From DASULA01 sp036278435 (GTDB lineage: Bacteria; Actinomycetota; Actinomycetes; Mycobacteriales; DASULA01), in the NCBI GenBank assembly GCA_036278435.1, contig DASULA010000219.1:1-7162 (forward strand): 7,162 bases of DNA. Direction: 5' to 3'. Within the stretch, counting starts at the first letter, position 1. Each line of letters begins with the position of its first letter. Of this stretch, positions 1-6,427 are shown piece by piece. The translations under genes and the position numbers were made by a program. The notes under the pieces are model-generated. The model searched no databases and was not told the origin of the DNA. It worked only from the letters and a program-made list of their open reading frames with translations.

Positions 1-2344
1 GGCGGCCGGCGCCGACCTGGTCGCCGGAGTACACGTCGAAGAGCCGGAGTTCTTCGAGCAGGTCGCCCGCTCCGGCCCGCAGCGCGGACTCCACCTCGGC
101 TGCCGGCACGTCCACGTCCACCACCAGGGCCACGTCCAGCAGCGCGGGCGGGAACGTGGACAGCCGGCCCAGTTGGGTCGGCTCTCCGATGCCCAGGGCG
201 CCCAGGTCCAGTTCCATCGCGGCGGTGCGCGCCGGCAGGTCCAGCGCGGCGACCGCCCGCGGGTGCAACTCGCCGGCCATCCCGATCACCCGTCCGTGCG
301 CGAGCAACTCGGCGCACCGGCCGGGATGCCACGGCGCGAAGGACGCCGAGCGCACCTCCAGATCCGCCCGAGCGGCCCGGGCAACGATCCGGGCCGCCTG
401 CACCGCGTCCGCCCAGCCCGCCGGCCGGCCCTCGCCCCACCAGCCGGGCCGGTCCCGGTCGCCGGCCAGCACCACGCCGACGTGCCGCGGCTGGTTGGGC
501 AGGGTGGCGTCCAGGGCACGCACCTGTTCCTCGGTCGGCCGGTGGTCCACACCCACCGTGGGAGCCGCGCCGGCCCGGCCGCGCGGCAGGTAGACCAGGC
601 CGGTCTCGAACAGCGCCACGTCCCGGTTCCCACGGCCGATGTTTCGGGCCAGCGCCCGGACCAGCCCGGGCAGCAGCGAGGTCCGCAGGTCCGGTTCCTG
701 CTCGGAGATCGGGTTGACCAGCCGCAGCGCCCTGCGGCGCGGGTCGTCGACGTCCAACCCGAACGCGTCGTACACCCCGGGCGAGACGAACGGGTAGGTC
801 AGCACCTCGACGTAACCGGCCGAGGCCAGCGCGCGGCCGACGTCACGGCGGACCCGCTGCTGCGGGGTCAGCCCGTTGCCCTGCGGCGCCCTGGGCAGCA
901 CCGAGGGCACCGTGTCATAGCCCTCCAGCCGCACGACCTCCTCGACCAGGTCGGCCGGATCGGTCAGGTCCGGGCGCCAGGACGGCGGTTGCACGGTAAG
1001 CACGGTGTCACCAGCCACCGAACAGCCGATCTGCATGAGCCGGCGTACCACCGTCCCCTGCGGTATCGGCCGGCCGGCGACCCGGCCGGGCAGGTCGTCG
1101 GGCAGCCGGATGACCCGCGGCTCGAACCTGCCGCCGACCACGGTGATCTCACCGTCAACCGAGGCACCGCCGTACTCGGCCAGCAGGCCGGCGGCCCGGT
1201 GCAGCGCGGCGAGCGCCACCTGCGGGTCCACGCCGCGCTCGAACCGGCGGGCCGCCTCGCTGGGCAGCCGGTGCCGGCGCACCATCCGGCCGATCGTGGT
1301 CGGATCCCAGTGCGCGGCCTCCAGCACGATGTCGGCGGTGTCCGGGGCGATCTCCGAACTCGCCCCGCCCATCACCCCGGCCAGCGCCAGCGGCCCGGAT
1401 TCGTCGGTGACCAGCAGGTCGTCGGCGTGAAGGGTCCGACGGGTGCCGTCGAGGGTGACCAGTTCCTCACCGGCGCGGGGCCGCCGCACCACCAGCGCAC
1501 CGCGCAGGGCGGCCAGGTCGAAGGCGTGCATGGGCTGGCCGGTTTCCAGCATCACGTAGTTCGTCACGTCCACGGCCAGCGAGATCGGCCGCATCCCGCA
1601 CATCAGCAGCCGCCGTCGCATCCACAGCGGGCTCTGCGCGGTCGGGTCCAGCCCGCGCACGGTCCGGGCGCTGAACCGGTCGCATCCGGTCGGGTCCTCG
1701 ACCCGCACCGGCCAGCCCCGGCCGTCCGGCCCGGCGGCCTTGACCGCGGCGGCGTCCCGGAACGCCACGTCCAGCGCGTGCGACGCCTCCCGGGCCATGC
1801 CCCGCATCGACATGCAGTAGCCCCGGTCGGGCAGCAGGTCGATGTCGAGCACGTCGTCGCGCAGTTCCAGCAACTCGGCCGCGTCCGCCCCGACCTTGGT
1901 GTCCGGCGGGAGCACCAGGATGCCGGTGTGGTCCTCGCCCAGCCCCAACTCCCGGGCGGAGCAGATCATCCCGTCGCTGAGATGGTCATAGGTCCGGCGG
2001 GCGGAGATGGCGAAGCCGCCCGGCAGCACCGCGCCGGGCAGCGCGAGCACGACCCGGTCCCCGACGGCGAAGTTCGCCGCGCCGCAGATGACGCCGCGCG
2101 GACCCTCGGCGGTGTTGGACGGGCCGACGTCCACGTGACACCAGCGGATCGGCTTCTTGTACCCGGACAGGTCCTCAACGTCGACCACCTCGCCCACCAC
2201 CAGTGGACCCTGGACGCCGGCCCCGACCTGCTCGACGGTCTCCACCTCCAGGCCGAGCCGGATCAGCGCACCGGCGACCTCCCGCGCGGGAAGGGTCTCG
2301 GGCACCTCGACGTACTCCCGCAACCACGACAGCGGGACGCGCAT
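1..2344 (-). CDS. pheT: Phenylalanyl-tRNA synthetase beta subunit, 3' end cut by window edge
   Basis: PheT is the beta chain of the cytoplasmic (alpha-beta)2 phenylalanyl-tRNA synthetase, which charges tRNA-Phe. I translated 781 codons with no stop before the window edge. The family domains appear in order. An N-terminal MRVPLSWLREYVEVP segment leads into the OB-fold tRNA-binding domain (about 42-150, with GVICGAANF and DGMICSARELGLGEDH). The B3/B4 editing domain spans about 210-390, with DVTNYVMLETGQPMHAFD and PSEAARRFERGVDP. The B5 domain ends near 475 with WRPDLTDPADLVEEVVRLEGYD, whose acidic residues match the family's metal-contacting positions. The catalytic-like core covers about 490-715 (LVNPISEQEPDLRTSLLPGL). 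The FDX-ACB anticodon-binding domain begins near 727 and is cut after about 55 residues. Family proteins usually run about 800-850 residues, so only the last few dozen are missing. The ATG start shares its A with the pheS TGA stop and has GGAGG four bases upstream, which indicates translational coupling. Nothing looks broken. Confidence 0.97.
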   Translation of the reverse strand, partial: MRVPLSWLREYVEVPETLPAREVAGALIRLGLEVETVEQVGAGVQGPLVVGEVVDVEDLSGYKKPIRWCHVDVGPSNTAEGPRGVICGAANFAVGDRVVLALPGAVLPGGFAISARRTYDHLSDGMICSARELGLGEDHTGILVLPPDTKVGADAAELLELRDDVLDIDLLPDRGYCMSMRGMAREASHALDVAFRDAAAVKAAGPDGRGWPVRVEDPTGCDRFSARTVRGLDPTAQSPLWMRRRLLMCGMRPISLAVDVTNYVMLETGQPMHAFDLAALRGALVVRRPRAGEELVTLDGTRRTLHADDLLVTDESGPLALAGVMGGASSEIAPDTADIVLEAAHWDPTTIGRMVRRHRLPSEAARRFERGVDPQVALAALHRAAGLLAEYGGASVDGEITVVGGRFEPRVIRLPDDLPGRVAGRPIPQGTVVRRLMQIGCSVAGDTVLTVQPPSWRPDLTDPADLVEEVVRLEGYDTVPSVLPRAPQGNGLTPQQRVRRDVGRALASAGYVEVLTYPFVSPGVYDAFGLDVDDPRRRALRLVNPISEQEPDLRTSLLPGLVRALARNIGRGNRDVALFETGLVYLPRGRAGAAPTVGVDHRPTEEQVRALDATLPNQPRHVGVVLAGDRDRPGWWGEGRPAGWADAVQAARIVARAARADLEVRSASFAPWHPGRCAELLAHGRVIGMAGELHPRAVAALDLPARTAAMELDLGALGIGEPTQLGRLSTFPPALLDVALVVDVDVPAAEVESALRAGAGDLLEELRLFDVYSGDQVGAGR

Positions 2345-3453
2345 CAGGCCTCCATTCCGAACGGCAGGGTGAACCGCACGTCGCCCTCGACCATGTCCCG
2401 CATGTCGGAGATACCGTGCCGGAACTGGAGGGTGCGTTCGATGCCCATCCCGAAGGCGAACCCGCTGTAGCGGTCCGGGTCGATCCCGCAGGCGACCAGG
2501 ACCCGGGGGTTGACCATGCCGCAGCCACCCCACTCGATCCAGCCCTCGGATCGGCAGGTCCGGCACGGGCGGTCCGGGTTGCCCACCGACTCGCCACGGC
2601 AGACGAAGCACTGGATGTCGTACTCCGCGCCCGGCTCGACGAACGGGAAGTAGGACGGGCGCCACCGGGTCCGCAGGCCCTCGCCGGCCACCAGGGTGGC
2701 CAGGGTGTCCAGCGTTCCGCGCAGATGCGCCATCGTGATGCCCTCGTCCACGACCAGCCCCTCCAACTGGTGGAAGACCGGGGTGTGGGTGGCATCCAGT
2801 TCGTCGGTGCGAAACACCCGGCCCGGGCACACCAGGTAGATCGGCGGGCGGCGTTCCAGCATGGCGCGGGCCTGCACCGGTGAGGTGTGGGTGCGCAACA
2901 CCACGCCACTGCCCGGCGGCGCCACGAAGAAGGTGTCCATCATCGAGCGGGCAGGGTGGTCCGGGTGCATGTTCAGCGCGTCGAAGTTAAACCACTCGGC
3001 CTCGACCTCGGGACCCTCGGCAACCTCGTAGCCCATTCCCACGAACGCGTCGGCCAGCCATTCCTGCAGGGTGGTCAGCGGATGGCGGGCGCCGACCGGG
3101 TGCCGGTCCCAGGGGAGCGTGACGTCGACGGCCTCCTCGCGCAACACCCGCTCGTCCCGCTCGGCGGTCAGCTCGGCCAGCCGGGCGTCGTAACCAGACT
3201 GGACGGCCGCCCGGACCTCGTTGACCCGCCGGCCGGCCTCGGCCCGCGCCTTCGGCGGCAGCGCCCCGATCTCGCGGCGGGCCAGGGCGACCGGGGAGCG
3301 GTCACCCAGGTGCGCGGTCCGGGCGGCGGCGAGCGCATCGAGATCACCGGCCTGGGCAAACGCCTTCCCGGCCTCGCCCGCGGCCAGGTCCAGCGCCTCC
3401 GGCGCCAGTACGGCGACCCGCTTGGGGTCGTAGGACTCGTTCGCTCCGGACAT
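2344..3453 (-). CDS. pheS: Phenylalanyl-tRNA synthetase alpha subunit
   Basis: PheS is the catalytic class II subunit that activates phenylalanine with ATP and transfers it to tRNA-Phe, in complex with PheT. The protein is 369 residues. An N-terminal helical region of about 110 residues (the family's coiled-coil tRNA-binding arm) precedes the catalytic domain, which opens at HPLTTLQEWLADAF (124 on). Motif 2 is clear at 211-232 (GRVFRTDELDATHTPVFHQLEG). Motif 3 is at 331-345 (GFAFGMGIERTLQFR); A333 corresponds to the pocket alanine known from E. coli PheS A294, and R340 is the motif 3 arginine. A four-cysteine insert (C282, C285, C297, C300) looks like a zinc knuckle. The C-terminus DVRFTLPFGMEA is typical. 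I chose the ATG at 3453 because the MSGANESYDPKRVAVL N-terminus looks genuine. A longer in-frame extension to 3528 would run through the leader hairpins. The Shine-Dalgarno is weak: AAGGA lies 16 bases upstream. Confidence 0.97.
   Translation of the reverse strand: MSGANESYDPKRVAVLAPEALDLAAGEAGKAFAQAGDLDALAAARTAHLGDRSPVALARREIGALPPKARAEAGRRVNEVRAAVQSGYDARLAELTAERDERVLREEAVDVTLPWDRHPVGARHPLTTLQEWLADAFVGMGYEVAEGPEVEAEWFNFDALNMHPDHPARSMMDTFFVAPPGSGVVLRTHTSPVQARAMLERRPPIYLVCPGRVFRTDELDATHTPVFHQLEGLVVDEGITMAHLRGTLDTLATLVAGEGLRTRWRPSYFPFVEPGAEYDIQCFVCRGESVGNPDRPCRTCRSEGWIEWGGCGMVNPRVLVACGIDPDRYSGFAFGMGIERTLQFRHGISDMRDMVEGDVRFTLPFGMEA
2349..2353 (-). promoter_or_regulatory. pheT ribosome binding site inside the pheS 3' end
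   Basis: GGAGG lies within the last codons of pheS, four bases before the pheT ATG. The stop and start codons overlap as TGATG. This fixes the pheT start and implies that ribosomes finishing pheS can reinitiate on pheT, which suits the equal subunit ratio of the synthetase. Confidence 0.75.
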
Positions 3454-3494
3454 GGCTGTTCGCTCTGGTTCCTTCTGTCGGTTGATCCGGAAAC

Positions 3495-3510
3495 CCCCCG
3501 CGGCCGGGGG
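3495..3510 (-). terminator. GC-rich hairpin followed by GTTT in the pheS leader; possible attenuator
   Basis: Read on the minus strand, CCCCCG, a GCCG loop and CGGGGG form a perfect 6-bp G+C stem directly followed by GTTT. It lies about 40 bases before the pheS ATG. The short T run makes it a poor classical intrinsic terminator, though actinobacterial terminators often have short U tracts. It could end transcripts arriving from the kinase gene, act as a pheST attenuator, or only shape the leader. I see no leader peptide with a run of Phe codons. Confidence 0.35.
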
Positions 3511-3524
3511 AACACGGTCGGGCA

Positions 3525-3538
3525 CCACCCGGAGGTGG
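3525..3538 (-). promoter_or_regulatory. Small UCCG-loop hairpin in the pheS leader
   Basis: On the minus strand, CCACC, a TCCG loop and GGTGG form a 5-bp stem closed by a UNCG-type tetraloop, a class known to be unusually stable. It lies 14 bases upstream of the GC-rich hairpin at 3495-3510, so the pheS leader carries two hairpins in tandem. Its function is not shown by the sequence. Confidence 0.4.
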
Positions 3539-3554
3539 CGTCGACGGCGTGAGC

Positions 3555-3560
3555 AGTCTA
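3555..3560 (-). promoter_or_regulatory. Candidate -10 box for pheS-pheT
   Basis: TAGACT on the minus strand fits the TAnnnT pattern of housekeeping sigma -10 elements. It lies in the only gap between the kinase and pheS, about 100 bases before the pheS ATG. No convincing -35 hexamer stands at 17-18 bases, which is common in high-GC actinobacteria but leaves the call weak. If used, transcription would start near 3547-3549 and the transcript would carry both leader hairpins. Confidence 0.3.
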
Positions 3561-3571
3561 GTGGGCGGTGT

Positions 3572-3584
3572 GGTCGGACCGACC
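3572..3584 (-). repeat. Short perfect inverted repeat just after the kinase stop
   Basis: On the minus strand GGTCG, a three-base spacer and CGACC form a 5-bp stem beginning five bases after the kinase TAA. A CCGCGG pair flanking the stop codon could form a competing stem. No T run follows, so a Rho-independent terminator is unlikely. It could be an mRNA 3'-end protecting structure or a regulator-binding dyad. Confidence 0.3.
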
Positions 3585-3588
3585 GCGG

Positions 3589-4719
3589 TTATGCCCGCGG
3601 CCGGGGCGCGGGCGGGGGCGCCGGTGGCGCCGGCGTCTCGTAGGGTGGCCGGCCGGCCGGCAGCAGTACCCGGAACGACGCGCCGCCGGTGGGTCCCTCG
3701 CCCACCTCGACCGCCCCGCCGTGCGCGGCCACCAGTCCCCGCACGATGTACAGGCCCAGGCCCGTGCCGCCGTTTCCGCCCCGCCAGAACCGGGAGAAGA
3801 TCCTGGGTCGGATGTCCGGCGGGACGCCGCCGCCCTCGTCGGTGACCGTGATCTCCACCCCGGCCGCGCCGTCGCCGGACCGCGCCGGCCGGGCCCCCAG
3901 GGTGACCGTGCCGCCGCCGTGCAGCAGCGCGTTCTCCACCAGGTTGCCGGTGATCTGGGCGATCTTGTCCGGGTCCAGCCACAGCTCGGGGAGCGGCTCG
4001 GCGACCGACACCACGAACCGGTCCCGCCGCTGTCCGCTGGCGACCCGGCTGGCCACCACGCGCTCGATCAGGGCCGGCAGATCCACCACCTGGCGGCGCA
4101 GCACGATGCGGCCGGCGTCGATGCGGGACACGTCGAGCAGCTCCGACAGCAGCCGGGTCACCCGGTCGGCGTCAGCGTTCACCGCGGAGAGCATGACCCG
4201 CTTCTGCTCGTCGGTGAACCGGTCCCACTTGGCCAGCAGGGTCGCGGTGAACCCCTTCACCCCGGTCAGCGGCGACCGGATCTCGTGCGCCACGGTGGAC
4301 ACCAGGTCGGCGCGGTCGCGTTCGGCCCGCTCCCGGGCCGCGGTGCCGCGGAAGGCGACCACCAACCGGACCAGCCGGCCCTGGTCGCGCACGTACCGTG
4401 CGGTGACCAGCAGTTGGCGGCCCCGGCGCGGCCCGGCGGCCAGTTCGAGCAGCCGCTCGGGCTGGCCGGTGCGGCTGGGCAGTCCGCGATAGGGATCGGC
4501 GCACTGCCACCAGTCCATCCCGGACAGGTCGACAAGGGGGATCACGGCGCGGAAGTCGCGTCCGGCCACCTCGGCCCGGTCCACCCCCAGCAGCCGGGCG
4601 CCGGCGCGGTTGAGTACCTCGACCGACCCGTCCGGGCCGGCCACCAGCACCCCGTCAGGCAGTTCGTCGTAACGGAGCACCGTGACCGGGTCGGCGACCT
4701 CATCCGTTCGACGGAGCAC
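3589..4719 (-). CDS. Soluble PAS-domain sensor histidine kinase (orphan)
   Basis: This is a two-component sensor kinase expected to autophosphorylate on a histidine and pass the phosphate to a response regulator, none of which is encoded in the window. With the GTG at 4719 it has 376 residues. A PAS-like domain covers about 15-124 (LRYDELPDGVLVAGPDGSVEVLN), followed by a HisKA dimerization helix with H-box VSTVAHEIRSPLTGVKGF (H145). The HATPase domain has N-box N263 (NLVENALLHG), G1 box D294 (DEGGGV), F box FSRFWRG (308-314) and G2 box GTGLGL (318-323), so all key residues are present. No membrane segment or signal peptide is visible, so it should sense a cytoplasmic signal. The last 20 residues are a Pro/Ala-rich tail. 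The start is uncertain: an in-frame GTG at 4782 would add 21 residues and overlap the methyltransferase by 23 bases but lacks a Shine-Dalgarno. The GTG at 4719 has a GGTGGG just upstream. A GTG at 4680 is also possible. The ligand and partner are unknown. Confidence 0.9.
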   Translation of the reverse strand: MLRRTDEVADPVTVLRYDELPDGVLVAGPDGSVEVLNRAGARLLGVDRAEVAGRDFRAVIPLVDLSGMDWWQCADPYRGLPSRTGQPERLLELAAGPRRGRQLLVTARYVRDQGRLVRLVVAFRGTAARERAERDRADLVSTVAHEIRSPLTGVKGFTATLLAKWDRFTDEQKRVMLSAVNADADRVTRLLSELLDVSRIDAGRIVLRRQVVDLPALIERVVASRVASGQRRDRFVVSVAEPLPELWLDPDKIAQITGNLVENALLHGGGTVTLGARPARSGDGAAGVEITVTDEGGGVPPDIRPRIFSRFWRGGNGGTGLGLYIVRGLVAAHGGAVEVGEGPTGGASFRVLLPAGRPPYETPAPPAPPPAPRPRA

Positions 4720-4759
4720 CTGCCCACCGTACGGCGAATACCCGCCGACTGTGAGTGCC

Positions 4760-5635
4760 CTACCGGTCCGACATGTGGGCACGGGCCGAGGCGAACAGGC
4801 ACACCGCCGCGGCGGCGGCCAGGTTCAGGCTCTCCGCCCGGCCGGGCATCGGCACCCGCACGGTGCGGTCGGCCAGGGCCGCGTCCGGGCCGGCCAGGCC
4901 GCGTGCCTCGTTGCCGAGCAGCCATGCGGTGGGCCCGGCCAGTTCGCCGGAGTCGGCCAGGTCGAACAGGTCGTCGCGGCCGGACCCGGTGGCCGCCAGC
5001 ACCTGGAGGCCGGCCGAGCGGGCCGCCCCAACCGCCTCGGCCACCGACCCGCCACGGACCACGGCCAGGTGGAACAGGCTGCCCGCGCTGGCCCGCACGC
5101 ACTTGCCGTTGTAGGGATCGACACTGTCGCCGGCGAACACCACCGCGCCGGCTCCGGCCGCGTCCGCGCTGCGCAGCACGGTTCCGGCGTTGCCCGGGTC
5201 ACCGACGTCGGCGAGTACGGCGACCAGACGGGGCACCGCCGGACGACCGGGAGCGCCAGAGACTCCGGGGTCGGCCGGGGGCAGGACGCCGGCCAGCGGC
5301 AGGTGCAGCGACCGGCACACCGCGACCAGGCCCTGCGGGCTCACCGTCTCGGACAGACCGGCCATACCCCGCCCGGTCACCCGGGACGTCGGCACTCCCA
5401 GTGCCTCGGCCCGCCCGACCAGGTCGGCGTACCGGGCCAGCGCCTCGTCGGTGCCGAACAGCTCCCGCACTTGGCTGGCCGCGTCGGCCCGGCCGAGCGC
5501 CTCGGCCACCGCCTGCGGACCCTCGGCCAGGAAACGGCCGGTCTCGGACCGGACCGAACGCCGGGTCAGCCGCCGGGCGGCGACGACCCGGGGGGTCCGC
5601 TCGGTGTAGAGCGGACGCACCCCGGGTCGGGTCAC
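4760..5635 (-). CDS. SpoU/TrmH-family (SPOUT) RNA 2'-O-methyltransferase
   Basis: This is predicted to use S-adenosylmethionine to methylate a ribose 2'-OH in rRNA or tRNA. The three SpoU motifs are present in the roughly 291-residue protein. Motif 1 is near 140-162 (VLADVGDPGNAGTVLRSADAAGA, with catalytic-type R155). Motif 2 is near 237-247 (AWLLGNEARGL). Motif 3 is near 259-281 (VRVPMPGRAESLNLAAA). Motifs 2 and 3 form the trefoil-knot cofactor site in this family. The N-terminal part (TPRVVAARRLTRRSVRSETGRFLAEGPQAVAEAL) matches the substrate-binding domain seen in many such enzymes. It lies 38 bases after rplT in the same direction, so it is probably co-transcribed and acts on the ribosome. 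The start is uncertain: GTG at 5635 or GTG at 5620, neither with a clear Shine-Dalgarno. The frame stays open upstream to 5869, but that part only shadows rplT. The exact target nucleotide cannot be read from sequence, and antibiotic-resistance methyltransferases share this fold. Confidence 0.9.
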   Translation of the reverse strand: MTRPGVRPLYTERTPRVVAARRLTRRSVRSETGRFLAEGPQAVAEALGRADAASQVRELFGTDEALARYADLVGRAEALGVPTSRVTGRGMAGLSETVSPQGLVAVCRSLHLPLAGVLPPADPGVSGAPGRPAVPRLVAVLADVGDPGNAGTVLRSADAAGAGAVVFAGDSVDPYNGKCVRASAGSLFHLAVVRGGSVAEAVGAARSAGLQVLAATGSGRDDLFDLADSGELAGPTAWLLGNEARGLAGPDAALADRTVRVPMPGRAESLNLAAAAAVCLFASARAHMSDR

Positions 5636-5673
5636 GGCCGGTGAGGTTCTGGCGTCGTCGCGCCGGTCGGCGC

Positions 5674-6048
5674 TCAGGCGGCGTCCGGTGCCTTGGCAAG
5701 GCCAGCCCGGGCGGTGGCGACCAGGGCGGTGAACGCCACCGGGTCGGTCACCGCCAGGTCGGCCAGGATCTTCCGGTCGACCTCCACCCCGGCCGCCTTG
5801 AGGCCCTGCACGAACCGGTTGTAGGTCATGCCGTTGGAACGGGCGGCGGCGTTGATGCGCGTGATCCACAACTGGCGGAAGTCACCCTTGCGTGCCCGCC
5901 GGTCACGGAAGGAGTACGTCGCGGAGTGGAGGAGCTGTTCCTTGGCCTTGCGGTAGAGCCGCGACCGCTGGCCGCGGTATCCGCTGGCCGACTCCAGCGC
6001 GGTCCTGCGCTTCTTCTGGGCGTTGACCGCCCGCTTGACGCGTGCCAC
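5674..6048 (-). CDS. rplT: 50S ribosomal protein L20
   Basis: L20 binds 23S rRNA early in 50S assembly. In E. coli and Bacillus it also represses its own operon by binding the mRNA leader. The 124-residue protein has the strongly basic extended N-terminus (MARVKRAVNAQKKRRTALE), then SGYRGQRSRLYRKAKEQ and the signature KGDFRQLWITRINAAARSNG at 54-73. The globular C-terminal domain follows (FVQGLKAAGVEVDRKILADLAV). Length is normal for actinobacteria, which often carry a short Ala-rich tail. The start is a GTG, with GAAGGA 11 bases upstream. The 86-base spacer from rpmI shows no clear terminator, so joint transcription with infC and rpmI is expected. If L20 regulates this operon, the structured infC leader is the likely target, but that is inference. 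Confidence 0.97.
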   Translation of the reverse strand: MARVKRAVNAQKKRRTALESASGYRGQRSRLYRKAKEQLLHSATYSFRDRRARKGDFRQLWITRINAAARSNGMTYNRFVQGLKAAGVEVDRKILADLAVTDPVAFTALVATARAGLAKAPDAA

Positions 6049-6134
6049 GGGTGCACCTGTCCTTCTCGTCGGCGCCGAGCCGGCCGGTTACGGCATGGCC
6101 GCGGCGCGGGATGGTCGGGTCGGAGGCGGTCGGG

Positions 6135-6329
6135 TTACCGGCCGAGCAGGCGCCTGACCCGCTTGACGTCGGAGGTGGCCGCTTCGGCGACGCCGTCCAG
6201 CCGCCGGGTGCGAGTCGACGGCTTGTGCTCCAACTGGTGCCGGCGGTTGGACCGCTGGTGCAGGAGCTTGCCGCTGCCGCTGACACGGAACCTCTTGGCG
6301 GTTCCGCTGTGCGTCTTGTTCTTGGGCAT
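6135..6329 (-). CDS. rpmI: 50S ribosomal protein L35
   Basis: L35 is a small basic protein of the large ribosomal subunit. The 64-residue product has the typical MPKNKTHSGTAKRFRVSGSGKL start, a basic middle (HQRSNRRHQLEHKPSTRTRRL) and a C-terminal helix ending VKRVRRLLGR. The ATG at 6329 is chosen because MPKxKTHSG is the conserved N-terminus. The frame extends upstream to 6365, but those codons lie in the infC-rpmI spacer. A GGAAAG about 15 bases before the ATG is the only Shine-Dalgarno-like sequence, so initiation may depend partly on coupling or mRNA structure. It sits between infC and rplT, the near-universal order. Confidence 0.96.
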   Translation of the reverse strand: MPKNKTHSGTAKRFRVSGSGKLLHQRSNRRHQLEHKPSTRTRRLDGVAEAATSDVKRVRRLLGR

Positions 6330-6357
6330 GAGTTGTCGTGACTTTCCGTGTGAAGGC

Positions 6358-6378
6358 ACCGGCACGTGCCGTGCCGGT
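6358..6378 (-). repeat. Nine-bp palindrome in the infC-rpmI spacer
   Basis: ACCGGCACG and CGTGCCGGT form a perfect 9-bp stem with a three-base loop, ending 28 bases before the rpmI ATG. An alternative stem (CCGGT, loop AACG, ACCGG at 6374-6387) uses part of the same bases, so the two cannot form together. No T run follows, which argues against a terminator. It may affect rpmI translation, be an RNase processing site, or be a DNA-level dyad. Confidence 0.5.
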
Positions 6379-6396
6379 CGTTACCGGGCCGAGCCA

Positions 6397-6412
6397 GACC
6401 CGGTGCCGGGTC
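6397..6412 (-). repeat. Hairpin just downstream of the infC stop
   Basis: GACCCG, a GCAC loop and CGGGTC form a 6-bp G+C-rich stem 15 bases after the infC TGA. Together with the 6358-6378 palindrome it makes the infC-rpmI spacer highly structured. There is no U tract, so readthrough into rpmI is expected. Confidence 0.4.
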
Positions 6413-6427
6413 CGGGGCGAGGAAGCG

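Noticed and set aside
173..2470. A 765-codon plus-strand open frame opposite pheT
   Set aside because: It is antisense to a clearly conserved pheT. Its product is low-complexity Arg/Gly/Pro/His-rich with no family motif. Very high GC leaves long stop-free antisense frames by chance.
3516..3532. T-box-like sequence GGGTGGTGCC in the pheS leader
   Set aside because: It resembles the T-box GGGUGGNACC, and UGGU would fit tRNA-Phe. However, the leader is too short, no Phe specifier loop lies upstream, and the GGTGG is explained by pairing with CCACC at 3534-3538.
3454..3588. A pheL/pheM-type leader peptide before pheS
   Set aside because: No short frame with a ribosome site and clustered Phe codons (TTC/TTT) is present. 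The TTC and TTT seen are isolated or part of the hairpin tail.
5636..5869. N-terminal extension of the methyltransferase to 5869
   Set aside because: The added residues overlap rplT in another frame and have shadow-type composition. The methyltransferase-like sequence begins only near 5620.
6049..6134. Possible tiny ORF or terminator between rpmI and rplT
   Set aside because: The only ATG gives a two-codon frame (ATGCCGTAA), and I see no long stem with a T run. It looks like an ordinary spacer holding the rplT ribosome site.
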